This document shows positions 6,729 to 15,193 of a DNA stretch of 64,000 nt, in pieces. The notes below the pieces were generated by a model. It ran no database searches. It was given only the letters and a program-made list of their open reading frames with translations, and had not been told where the DNA came from. Origin of the DNA: Ferruginibacter sp. (lineage in GTDB: Bacteria > Bacteroidota > Bacteroidia > Chitinophagales > Chitinophagaceae). The stretch covers positions 248,001-312,000 of the forward strand of contig JAEUVU010000007.1 in the NCBI GenBank assembly GCA_016786725.1, written 5' to 3'. A program made the position numbers and the translations under genes. Each line of letters begins with the position of its first letter. Within the stretch, counting starts at the first letter, position 1.

Positions 6729-8072
6729 ATGACAACTAAAAGTATACTTCTGCCCGGAATTTTTATCACGGCAGTTTTGTTTTTATCAACAGCAACTGCA
6801 TCTGCGCAGCAAACCACAAAGCACCTGGGCCTGGATGAAGCCTTAGCCGCAACACTGAAAAATAATAAGGCTGTGGAACTGGCCATGCTGGATGAAAAGA
6901 TAGCAGCAGCCAGTTACAAAGAAACCGAAGCCATCTTTTTTCCGCAGGTTGGCCTTTCTTACTCAGCCCTTGGTACCAACAACCCGTTGAATGCTTTTGG
7001 TTTCAAACTGCAGCAAAAATCAATTGCACAAAACGATTTTGATCCTGCAAAACTTAATGATCCATCAGCAACTTCTGATTTTACAACCAAACTGGAACTG
7101 CAGCAGCCAATCATCAATTTTGATATGCAATACAAAAGAAAAGCGGCTGCAAAGCAGGTTGATTTATACAATTACAAAACGCAGCGAACAAAAGAATACC
7201 TGGAGCTGGAAGTGAATAAAGCTTACCTGCAACTACAGCTTGCCTATGATGCTGCAGATGTGCTGGAAGATGCCAATAAAACAGCAGGGGCGGTTTACAC
7301 ATTTACCAATAACCATTACAAACAGGGTCTTATTCAAAAATCTGATTTGCTGAATGTGCAGTTACGTGTTACCACCATTGAAACAAATATCGCAAAGGCA
7401 AAAAGCAATATTCAAAACGCATCAGATTACCTAAGCCTGCTGATGGGGGTTGATTCTTCGTTAGTTTATACTGTTGACAAAGTACAACCGGAAACTAACG
7501 AGCCTGCTTATTCCGGTAAATTCAATATTCCTCAAAACCGTGCGGACTTTATAGCCATGCAAAGAGCTATTGAAGCTTCAGAGCTGATGATAACGGCAAC
7601 AAAAAAAAGTTACTTACCCAGGCTGAATGCATTTGGCAGCTACCAGTTTAATGATGCCAGTCCGCTGGGATTTGGTGCCAGTGCCTGGATGGCCGGCATA
7701 CAGCTTACCTGGGATATTTTTAAAGGAAACAAAACAAAGAACAGCATCAGCACACAAAAAATACAACGTGATAAACTAATAGAACAACTGGCCCAGCAAA
7801 AAGAACAAAGCCAGCTGGAACTTAACAAAGCATACCATGATCTGTCTGATGCACAGTTTGATGCCCGCCAGCAGAAGGCTGCTATTGAACAGGCCGCTGA
7901 AGCATTACAGATATTGCAAAACCGCTACCAGCAGGGCCTTGTAAACACAACAGATGTGCTGATGGCCGCCACCCAGGTATCGCAACAAAAATTTGCATTG
8001 GCACAGGCTGTATATGCTGCCAATGTTACCAAAGCCTGGATACAATTCTTAACCTCAACAAAAAATAAATAA
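6729..8072 (+). CDS. TolC-family outer-membrane efflux protein (first RND system)
   Basis: The product is 447 residues from ATG 6729 (a TTG one codon earlier is also in frame). It has a signal peptide ending ATASAQQ, then two repeated outer-membrane efflux (OEP) halves rich in long alpha helices, including YKQGLIQKSDLLNVQLRV and the matching YQQGLVNTTDVLMAATQV in the second half. It forms the outer-membrane channel of a tripartite pump, with the adaptor at 8085 and the permease at 9275. It starts the operon driven by promoter P4. Confidence 0.92.
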   Translation: MTTKSILLPGIFITAVLFLSTATASAQQTTKHLGLDEALAATLKNNKAVELAMLDEKIAAASYKETEAIFFPQVGLSYSALGTNNPLNAFGFKLQQKSIAQNDFDPAKLNDPSATSDFTTKLELQQPIINFDMQYKRKAAAKQVDLYNYKTQRTKEYLELEVNKAYLQLQLAYDAADVLEDANKTAGAVYTFTNNHYKQGLIQKSDLLNVQLRVTTIETNIAKAKSNIQNASDYLSLLMGVDSSLVYTVDKVQPETNEPAYSGKFNIPQNRADFIAMQRAIEASELMITATKKSYLPRLNAFGSYQFNDASPLGFGASAWMAGIQLTWDIFKGNKTKNSISTQKIQRDKLIEQLAQQKEQSQLELNKAYHDLSDAQFDARQQKAAIEQAAEALQILQNRYQQGLVNTTDVLMAATQVSQQKFALAQAVYAANVTKAWIQFLTSTKNK

Positions 8073-8084
8073 ACCGCTTACAAT

Positions 8085-9197
8085 ATGCATAAACCTAATT
8101 TTCTTCAACAAACATTTAAGATTACCGCCGGCATCGGGCTGTTGGTTTTATCAGCCTGCTCATCTGGCAATAAAAAAAATGATAAGGCGGCAAACGAAAA
8201 CGCCATTGTTGTAACATTATCGGCACCGGCAGCCAATACAGGCCAGGGCTTAAATATAAGCGGACAGGTAGAAGCATCCCAAACAGCCAACATCAGTACA
8301 CGGGTGATGGGTTATATAACGATGCTTAAAGTTAAAGTGGGAGACCGTGTAAGCAGGGGGCAGCTGCTTGCAACCATCAGCAACCAGGACCTGCTGGCAA
8401 AGCGTGGGCAAACAGATGCCATGATTGCCGAAGCCGAGGCACATGTAAAAAGTGCTAAAAAAGATTTTGACCGCTTTACCGTTTTGTATGGCCAGCAAAG
8501 TGCCACCGCAAAGGAAGTAGATAATGTTACCCTTCAATACAGCGCTGCAAAAGCAAGGCTTGACGGGGCAAGGCAAATGCGCAACGAAATAAATGCACAA
8601 CTGGGTTATACCAGTTTAACAGCGCCTTTCTCAGGCATTGTTACACAAAAGCTGGCTGATGCCGGCAGCATGGCCAACCCCGGAATGCCCATACTTACGA
8701 TTGAGCAAAGCGGCAGTTACCAGGTAAGTGCATCCGTGCCTGAAAATATGATCAGCAGTTTGAAGCAGGGTGCAAATGCAACCATAACCATTGGTGCCAT
8801 TAATAAAACAATACAGGGAACTGTGTCGCAGATCAATGAATCTTCTCAATACACCGGTGGGCAATACATCGTAAAGATCAGCATACCGGATAAAGACAAA
8901 CCCGGTTTATATGCCGGCATGTATGCGAATGTAAATATTCCGGTTGCTGCAGATGCAGTTGTAACAACTGCTGAAAATACAGCCGCAATGGTGCCGCTTC
9001 AAAGCGTGGAAAGACGTGACCAGCTTACAGGCATTTATACGGTAAGCAGTAATAAAACCGCTTTGCTTCGATGGGTGAGGCTGGGTAAGGTTTACGGCAA
9101 CCAGGTAGAAGTGCTTACCGGGCTGGATAAAACCGAGCAGTTTATTGTAAGCGCCGAAGGTAAACTATACAATGGTGCGCCGGTTAAAATAAAGTAA
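8085..9197 (+). CDS. RND efflux periplasmic adaptor lipoprotein (first system)
   Basis: The product is 370 residues. The signal peptide ends in the lipobox LSAC with a lipidated Cys near residue 25. The membrane-fusion-protein order follows: a half-lipoyl motif (VMGYITMLKVKVGDRVSRGQLLATI), a helical hairpin, the second half (LTAPFSGIVTQKLADAGSMANPG), a beta-barrel domain and a membrane-proximal domain. It links the TolC-like channel and the RND permease. It starts 12 bp after the channel gene. The substrate is not determined by sequence. Confidence 0.92.
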   Translation: MHKPNFLQQTFKITAGIGLLVLSACSSGNKKNDKAANENAIVVTLSAPAANTGQGLNISGQVEASQTANISTRVMGYITMLKVKVGDRVSRGQLLATISNQDLLAKRGQTDAMIAEAEAHVKSAKKDFDRFTVLYGQQSATAKEVDNVTLQYSAAKARLDGARQMRNEINAQLGYTSLTAPFSGIVTQKLADAGSMANPGMPILTIEQSGSYQVSASVPENMISSLKQGANATITIGAINKTIQGTVSQINESSQYTGGQYIVKISIPDKDKPGLYAGMYANVNIPVAADAVVTTAENTAAMVPLQSVERRDQLTGIYTVSSNKTALLRWVRLGKVYGNQVEVLTGLDKTEQFIVSAEGKLYNGAPVKIK

Positions 9198-9210
9198 CCC
9201 CATATTTCTG

Positions 9211-9306
9211 ATGATGAATTTATATGGCTGGTATAAAAAGCCACGAATGATTACAAACAAATTAATACAGGCAAATGAAGAACGGACTTTCCGGCAATAT
9301 AGCTAA
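9211..9306 (+). CDS. Possible 31-codon small ORF overlapping the RND permease start
   Basis: ATG ATG at 9211 opens a frame of 31 codons ending at TAA 9304-9306, so it overlaps the first 32 bp of the permease gene in another frame. The encoded peptide is basic and polar (it contains NLYGWYKKPR). It would fill an otherwise unusual 77-bp gap in a tight operon and could couple translation of the permease. No family is recognised and it may be chance. Confidence 0.2.
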   Translation: MMNLYGWYKKPRMITNKLIQANEERTFRQYS

Positions 9307-12300
9307 AGCATTTCTGCAGTCGAAATTAACGATACTGCTGATGATTGCTTTTTTACTGATAGGTGGATACAGCACTTATCTTATACCAAGAGAAGAAGAG
9401 CCACAGATAAAGGTGCCGATGGCCGATATTTTTATCGGCTATCCCGGCGCCGATCCAAAAGATGTTGAAACAAAAGTTGCGGCACCCATTGAAAAGATGA
9501 TCTCGAATGTAAAAGGAGTAGAGTATGTGTATTCTACTTCTATGAAGGGGCAGGCAATGATCATTGTACAATTCTATGTAGGCGAGGATATTGAACGGTC
9601 ACTGGTAAAGTTATACAGCGAAGTGATGAAGAATATGGATAAAATGCCGCAGGGTGTTACGCTTCCATTAATAAAAACCAGGGCCATTGATGATGTGCCG
9701 GTATTGGGTTTAACATTGTGGAGCGACAAATATGATGATTATCGCCTGAAGCAGATCGGACAGGTGCTTACCAACGAAATTAAAAAGATACAAAACGTTT
9801 CAGACATTAATATACTGGGTGGCCGGAGCCGTGAAGTAAAAGTATTACTGGATAAAAACAGGATGGCGCAAAACAATGTTGATTTTTTATCCATCGCAAA
9901 ACAGGTGCAGGGAAGTAATATGCAGATGCAAAGCGGAAACCTGTTGCAAAAAGACACAGCTTTTTCTGTACAAACCGGTAACTTTTTAACCACGGCCGAT
10001 GATGTGGCCAACCTCGTGGTTGGTATCAACCAGCAACAACCTGTTTATTTAAAGCAGGTGGCTACTGTTGAAGATGGGCCCGAAACGCCCAATCAATATG
10101 TTGTATTTGGATATGGCCAATCAGATACAGCCAAAGCAAATACTTACCGCTCAAGTTATCCGGCCGTTACCTTATCTGTGGCAAAAAAAAGAGGTGCAGA
10201 TGCCATGAAGCTTTCCGAACTGATATTAGATAAAGTGGAACATCTTAAAAAAGAATTATTGCCCAATGAAGTGCAGCTTACTGTTTCCCGCAATTACGGA
10301 GAAACAGCATCAGATAAAGTATCCGAATTATTATTTCACCTGTTTATTGCCATTATAGTGGTTACCTTATTTGTAATGCTTGCCATGGGCTGGCGTGGAG
10401 GGCTGGTAGTTTTCCTGTCAGTTCCGGTAACTTTTGCATTAACGCTGTTCAGTTATTATTTTATGGACTACACACTGAACAGGATCACACTTTTTGCATT
10501 GGTATTTATAACCGGTATCGTGGTAGATGATTCCATCATCATTGCAGAAAACATGCACCGGCATTTTAAAATGAAGAAGCTGCCTCCGTTGCAGGCGGCT
10601 ATTTATGCCATCAATGAAGTAGGTAATCCAACCATACTGGCAACTTTAACGGTTGTAGCTGCTGTATTGCCTATGGCATTTGTATCTGGTATGATGGGCC
10701 CATATATGAGCCCGATGCCTATCGGTGCATCTATTGCCATGATGCTGTCGCTGGTGGTGGCATTAACGCTTACGCCTTATCTGGGTTATATCTTTCTTCG
10801 TGAAAAAGAAAAAAGGGGAAGCGCTCATAAAGAAAGTAAAGCGCATGTGCTGGAAGAAAGCCGCATTTATAAAATATACAGAAAATCTATTCATCCTTTG
10901 CTGGAAAGCCGCTGGAAACGCTGGGCATTCATCATGAGTATTGTAGTGATACTGCTTGGATCAATGGTGCTGTTCTATACAAAATCAGTTGCCTTAAAAA
11001 TGCTGCCTTTCGATAATAAAAATGAGTTCCAGGTGGTGATTGATATGCCCGAAGGAACAACACTTGAAAAAACGCAGGCTGTTGCAAAAGATATTGCCGA
11101 TTATGTATCACGCCAGCCAATGGTTGAAAACTACCAGGCCTACATAGGTACATCGGCACCCATTAGTTTCAACGGGTTGGTAAGGCATTACGATTTAAGA
11201 AGGGGAGATAACGTGGCTGATATACAGGTGAACCTGGTTGATAAAAGTAAAAGAAGTATCCAAAGCCATGGCATTGCCAAACAAATGCGCCAGCCCATAC
11301 AGGCCATTGCAAAAAAATACAACGCCAATGTAAAGATTGTGGAAGTGCCGCCGGGCCCGCCGGTATTATCAACCCTGGTGGCAGAAATTTATGGACCTGA
11401 TTACAATGAACAGATAAAAATTGCAGAACAGGTAAAGCAACTCTTCAATAAAACGAACGGCGTTGTTGATACTGACTGGATGGTTGAAGCTGATCAGCCG
11501 GAGATTCACATCGAAGTAGATAAAGAGAAGGCAATGCGCCATGGAGTGGCTACCGCACAGATAACTGCCACCATCAATGCTGCTTTATCCGGGATGGCCG
11601 CTGGCAATATTTACCAGCCTGCTTCTTTCAGCCAGACTGTAATAAAGCTGCAGCTAAGTGATGCGGATAAGGCAGGCATTGATGATGTATTGAATTTGAA
11701 TGTTGTTGGGATGCAGGGAAATGCTGTTCCTGTGAGAGACCTGGTAAAAGTGACGAACCAGGTGAAGCAAAAAAATATCTATCGTAAAAATCAGAAGGAA
11801 GTGGTGTATGTGCTGGCCGATATGTCGGGCGAACTGGAAAGCCCTTCCTATGCCATTGCTGATATATCAGACAATTTAAAAAAATTAAAAGTACCCAAAG
11901 GTTATGCTGTTAAAGAAGAGTACACACAGCAGCCGGAAATGGAAGACAATTTTACTTTGAAGTGGGATGGCGAATGGCAGATAACTTTTGAAGTGTTCAG
12001 AGACCTGGGTATTGCTTTTGGCGTGGTCATCCTGCTTATTTATATTTTGATAGTTGGATGGTTCCAGAACTTTACGGTGCCGCTGGTAATGCTTGCCGCT
12101 ATTCCACTATCACTGGTAGGTATCATTTTAGGGCACTGGGTACTGGGCGCTTATTTTACAGCCACCTCCATGATCGGGTTTATTGCGCTGGCAGGGGTGA
12201 TGGTGCGGAACTCGGTACTGCTCATTGATTTTATTAATATCCGCTTAAAAGACGGGGTGCCATTAAAGCAGGCTATTATTGAAGCCGGCGCTGTAAGAAC

Positions 12301-12487
12301 AACACCAATTTTACTGACAGCCGGTGCAGTTGCATTGGGTGCGGTGATCATCCTTTTCGATCCCATTTTCCAGGGCCTGGCCATTTCGTTGATGGGGGGA
12401 ACGATCACTTCCACCTTCCTCACTTTAATTGTAGTACCCCTGCTGTATTTTAAAATGATGAGAAAAAAATATCCCGTAAAAAAGTAA
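9275..12487 (+). CDS. RND-family efflux permease (first system)
   Basis: The product is 1070 residues, a normal length for AcrB/CusA-type transporters. The first helix lies at about 15-35, a large periplasmic loop follows, and TM4 contains the proton-relay pair D418-D419 (GIVVDDSIIIAEN). A second half has the same layout and ends with the last TM bundle near 1060. There is no CusA-type Met triad that I can recognise, so it is probably a HAE-like multidrug or metabolite pump. It is co-transcribed with the channel and adaptor genes and with 12499 and 12819, under the Crp/Fnr-type promoter P4, which suggests that its substrate is linked to sulfur stress. Confidence 0.92.
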   Translation: MKNGLSGNIAKAFLQSKLTILLMIAFLLIGGYSTYLIPREEEPQIKVPMADIFIGYPGADPKDVETKVAAPIEKMISNVKGVEYVYSTSMKGQAMIIVQFYVGEDIERSLVKLYSEVMKNMDKMPQGVTLPLIKTRAIDDVPVLGLTLWSDKYDDYRLKQIGQVLTNEIKKIQNVSDINILGGRSREVKVLLDKNRMAQNNVDFLSIAKQVQGSNMQMQSGNLLQKDTAFSVQTGNFLTTADDVANLVVGINQQQPVYLKQVATVEDGPETPNQYVVFGYGQSDTAKANTYRSSYPAVTLSVAKKRGADAMKLSELILDKVEHLKKELLPNEVQLTVSRNYGETASDKVSELLFHLFIAIIVVTLFVMLAMGWRGGLVVFLSVPVTFALTLFSYYFMDYTLNRITLFALVFITGIVVDDSIIIAENMHRHFKMKKLPPLQAAIYAINEVGNPTILATLTVVAAVLPMAFVSGMMGPYMSPMPIGASIAMMLSLVVALTLTPYLGYIFLREKEKRGSAHKESKAHVLEESRIYKIYRKSIHPLLESRWKRWAFIMSIVVILLGSMVLFYTKSVALKMLPFDNKNEFQVVIDMPEGTTLEKTQAVAKDIADYVSRQPMVENYQAYIGTSAPISFNGLVRHYDLRRGDNVADIQVNLVDKSKRSIQSHGIAKQMRQPIQAIAKKYNANVKIVEVPPGPPVLSTLVAEIYGPDYNEQIKIAEQVKQLFNKTNGVVDTDWMVEADQPEIHIEVDKEKAMRHGVATAQITATINAALSGMAAGNIYQPASFSQTVIKLQLSDADKAGIDDVLNLNVVGMQGNAVPVRDLVKVTNQVKQKNIYRKNQKEVVYVLADMSGELESPSYAIADISDNLKKLKVPKGYAVKEEYTQQPEMEDNFTLKWDGEWQITFEVFRDLGIAFGVVILLIYILIVGWFQNFTVPLVMLAAIPLSLVGIILGHWVLGAYFTATSMIGFIALAGVMVRNSVLLIDFINIRLKDGVPLKQAIIEAGAVRTTPILLTAGAVALGAVIILFDPIFQGLAISLMGGTITSTFLTLIVVPLLYFKMMRKKYPVKK

Positions 12488-12498
12488 ATTTTTATGCA

Positions 12499-12807
12499 AT
12501 GAAATTATTGATCGTAACATTTCTTAAAGACTACCAGGAGGATGTACAAAAAATATTCAAACAGGCACAGATCACTGCTTTTAGTATTGCAGATGTTACC
12601 GGTTTTAAAGACGGGCAGGCTCCTGACCTGCTGGAGGACTGGTTTGCCAGCGGCGATGAAAAATTTGATTCGCAGGTAATCTTTAGTTTTACCGAAAACC
12701 AAAAAGCTGAACTCGCCCTTGAACTGGCGAACAATTATAATACACAAAACGAAACTAAGTTTCCCGTAAGGGCTTTTATTGTGCCCGTAGAAAAATCTAA
12801 TCTTTAA
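12499..12807 (+). CDS. Small protein of the efflux operon, possibly PII/ferredoxin-like fold
   Basis: The product is 102 residues and soluble. It begins MKLLIVTFLKDYQEDVQKIFKQA and continues with alternating strands and helices (FDSQVIFSFT, then AELALELANNYN, then PVRAFIVPVE), a pattern like the PII/DUF3240 ferredoxin-like proteins that accompany some RND pumps. No motif fixes a function. It starts 11 bp after the permease and is followed 11 bp later by a DUF2892 gene, so it belongs to the same operon. A cytosolic sensor or modulator of the pump is an inference. Confidence 0.6.
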   Translation: MKLLIVTFLKDYQEDVQKIFKQAQITAFSIADVTGFKDGQAPDLLEDWFASGDEKFDSQVIFSFTENQKAELALELANNYNTQNETKFPVRAFIVPVEKSNL

Positions 12808-12818
12808 AAAAAAGTATT

Positions 12819-13004
12819 ATGAAAGAAAGAATTGTTCGTGCAGTGGCAGGTACAATGGTGCTGGCAAGCATAATCCTGGCTTACTTTGTGCATACAAACT
12901 GGTTGCTGCTAGGCGTATTTGTTGGGATTAATTTATTACAATCATCTTTTACCAGATTTTGCCCGCTTGAAAAGATCCTGCAAATTACGGGTATAAAAGA
13001 TTAA
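12819..13004 (+). CDS. DUF2892 (YgaP-type) small membrane protein, second copy
   Basis: The product is 61 residues with two helices (RAVAGTMVLASIILAYFV and WLLLGVFVGINLLQSSF) and the end RFCPLEKILQITGIKD, which keeps the first cysteine of the family tail (CPLE; compare CPLY at 2619) but lacks the second. It ends the efflux operon that begins at 6729. A YgaP-type protein in an efflux operon ties this pump to the sulfur genes upstream. Confidence 0.8.
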   Translation: MKERIVRAVAGTMVLASIILAYFVHTNWLLLGVFVGINLLQSSFTRFCPLEKILQITGIKD

Positions 13005-13090
13005 GAACAGGTTTATCGCTACCCCGAAATGTAGTAATTTTAAAAATTGTTGCACCCGTTATAATTTTTAAAATTTAAGAAACAGCGAAA

Positions 13091-13723
13091 ATGGATTTAG
13101 AAAAACTGGCACAGGTATTTGAACCCGCTTTGATTGAAGAGATACAGCAGTGTGGCACTTTGCAGCATTTTAAAGAAGGCGATCTCATCATGGATTATGG
13201 TAAATACATCCGCATGATGCCGGTGATCCTGAACGGTACCGTAAAAGTTTTTCGCAAGGATGATGATGGCAATGAGATACTGTTGTATTATTTGTCCAGC
13301 AACGAAAGCTGCTCCATGGCATATAGCTGTTGCATTGAAGCAAAAAAAAGCGAGGTAAAAGCTATTGCTGAAGATGATGTGGAACTGATCGGCATACCTC
13401 ACGCCAAGCTGGATGAATGGCTTTGCAAATATCCCAGCTGGAAAAACTACATCATGCGGAGTTTCAACGAACGTTTTATTGAGTTGCTGAAATCAATTGA
13501 AAGTATAGCTTTTCATAAACTTGATGACAGGCTCATTGAGTACCTGAAAGAAAAACAACGTATCACCGGCTCAAGCGTTGTTAAAGCATCACATAGTTTG
13601 ATAGCTGATGAACTGGCTACCTCAAGGGTGGTAATTTCAAGATTGCTGAAGCAACTGGAGAACAGCAAAAAAATAATCCTTTACCGCAATGAAATAAAGC
13701 TGCTTCCGGCTTTAGACCAATAG
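13091..13723 (+). CDS. Crp/Fnr-family transcriptional regulator
   Basis: The product is 210 residues. An N-terminal cyclic-nucleotide-like beta-barrel (about 20-115) is followed by the long dimer helix and a winged helix with recognition helix ATSRVVISRLLKQLEN (about 176-191). It has Cys at 21, 74, 80, 81 and 112. The C74/C80/C81 cluster lies in the loop region that binds cAMP in CRP and could sense redox, metals or persulfide. It is not an FNR-type N-terminal iron-sulfur cluster. It lies 86 bp after the efflux operon and is the best candidate to bind the GTAAC-N4-GTnAC sites at P1-P4. No clear site precedes the gene itself. Confidence 0.9.
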   Translation: MDLEKLAQVFEPALIEEIQQCGTLQHFKEGDLIMDYGKYIRMMPVILNGTVKVFRKDDDGNEILLYYLSSNESCSMAYSCCIEAKKSEVKAIAEDDVELIGIPHAKLDEWLCKYPSWKNYIMRSFNERFIELLKSIESIAFHKLDDRLIEYLKEKQRITGSSVVKASHSLIADELATSRVVISRLLKQLENSKKIILYRNEIKLLPALDQ

Positions 13724-13739
13724 TTCTTTCAAACACCAC

Positions 13740-15176
13740 TTACCTTTTAATGATCATTTTCTGCAACCGGTTTGATTCGTTTTGCACAAGCAATACATAC
13801 GCCCCTGCGGTAATAGTGGGTTTCAGGTAAATTGAATAACTGCCTGCGTTTTTTATATCCAGCGTTCCGGCCTGCACAAGCTGCCCGGCAGTATTTGTAA
13901 CCGTATAATTGTACAGCCCTTTCAATGCATTACCGGCGTAAAGTTCAATACTTGTATTCACCGGGTTGGTGATCACATAAAACTCCCTGCCGGTTGTATT
14001 TGCAGAAACAGTTACTATTTGCGAATAACTTACAGCAGTACCCAGGTCAACTATCTTTAAACGGTAAAACGCAGTTCCGCTCAAATACTTTTTGTCTTCA
14101 TAGCTGTAAAACTCTGTACCGTTTCTGTTGTAAGGCTGATGGGTGTAAACGGTGTAGTAATTTATTCCGTCATCGCTGCGTTGCAGTTCGTACCTGATCA
14201 TATGCTGTTCATTGCCAACTGTCCAGTTCAGTTTTGTGTAATCATTTATCCGCCCGGCGGTAAAGCTTATAATTTTTACCGGCAGTGTATAGGCTAAACT
14301 TCCAAAGGTAAAATTGCGGTTGAAAGCAGAAACACTTAAAGATGTTGCAGTGCCGGTAGTGAGCGCATTTCCTGCAGCGGAACCGCCGATGCTTCTCCAG
14401 AATGTGCCATCATAATTTGCAATTCTTACTTCAGATACCATGAGGTTTGGAAAAGGTATCTTGCTGTTGTCCCAGTTCATAACGATTTGTGCAGCAGCTG
14501 TGCCGCCTACACGGTTGATCGTCCAGTATTCAAAGGAATCAACATAAACCAGCGGGTTGTATAATGAGAGCCGGTTTGGTGTGGGCGCAGGGTTATGTTT
14601 TACATTAAACTCACCGGATGCAGTAAGGTTTGTTAAGGCAATGGGCCTTTCATAAGTTGCTGTGCCAACCGGGAATGTAAAATTAGTATTACCGTTCTTT
14701 TTTACCCAGCCGTTCACATGACGGGCATCACTGCTGCCTGTGTAAGATGAGCCAGCTTCATAAACCATATAATTGGGCGTTGATGAGGTGGTTATCATGC
14801 CTGCTGTAAATGTATGAATTCCGCTTACACTCAGGTTGTTGTTTAAAATAAATCCTGCACTGTTATTGGTAACAAGGTTAAAGGTGTTAAATGTTTGTGA
14901 GCCGCCTACAGTTTGTATCGTGGTGCCATCTAAAATTAATTTGCCTGTACCTGCAGACATGGATGCCTGGTCGTTAACAATATCTTTTTTTACCTGCAAA
15001 ACACCGTTATTGGTAAATGCAGAGCCGGCTGCGTTGGTAAACGCACCTGGTATATAGAGCGAGTCGGTAGCCGAGCTGATATAGACAATGCCGGTATTCT
15101 TCACATCAAGCTGTGCAGATAAACTGTTGCTCAATAGCAAAAGTACAAGAGCGTATGACAGGCGCAATTTTTTCAT
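13740..15176 (-). CDS. Secreted T9SS surface protein
   Basis: The product is 478 residues. It has a signal peptide ending NSLSAQ, a Ser/Thr/Asn-rich beta region (about 20-300) of the kind common in Bacteroidota adhesin-like proteins, a fibronectin-like strand region (VKIISFTAGRINDYTKLNWTVGNEQHMIRYELQRSDDG, shown here only as family pattern around 310-350), and a C-terminal type A sorting domain ending LVQNESNRLQKMIIKR. The sorting domain sends it through the type IX system to the cell surface. It follows the 905-residue repetitive protein by 17 bp and is probably co-transcribed. Substrate or ligand is unknown. Confidence 0.8.
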   Translation of the reverse strand: MKKLRLSYALVLLLLSNSLSAQLDVKNTGIVYISSATDSLYIPGAFTNAAGSAFTNNGVLQVKKDIVNDQASMSAGTGKLILDGTTIQTVGGSQTFNTFNLVTNNSAGFILNNNLSVSGIHTFTAGMITTSSTPNYMVYEAGSSYTGSSDARHVNGWVKKNGNTNFTFPVGTATYERPIALTNLTASGEFNVKHNPAPTPNRLSLYNPLVYVDSFEYWTINRVGGTAAAQIVMNWDNSKIPFPNLMVSEVRIANYDGTFWRSIGGSAAGNALTTGTATSLSVSAFNRNFTFGSLAYTLPVKIISFTAGRINDYTKLNWTVGNEQHMIRYELQRSDDGINYYTVYTHQPYNRNGTEFYSYEDKKYLSGTAFYRLKIVDLGTAVSYSQIVTVSANTTGREFYVITNPVNTSIELYAGNALKGLYNYTVTNTAGQLVQAGTLDIKNAGSYSIYLKPTITAGAYVLLVQNESNRLQKMIIKR

Positions 15177-15193
15177 GCTTATTGAGTTTTGGC

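Noticed and set aside
13005..13090. Autoregulatory site before the Crp/Fnr gene
   Set aside because: GTTGC-ACCC-GTTAT near 13050 is only a loose match and no TAnnTTTG element is placed right, so autoregulation is not claimed.
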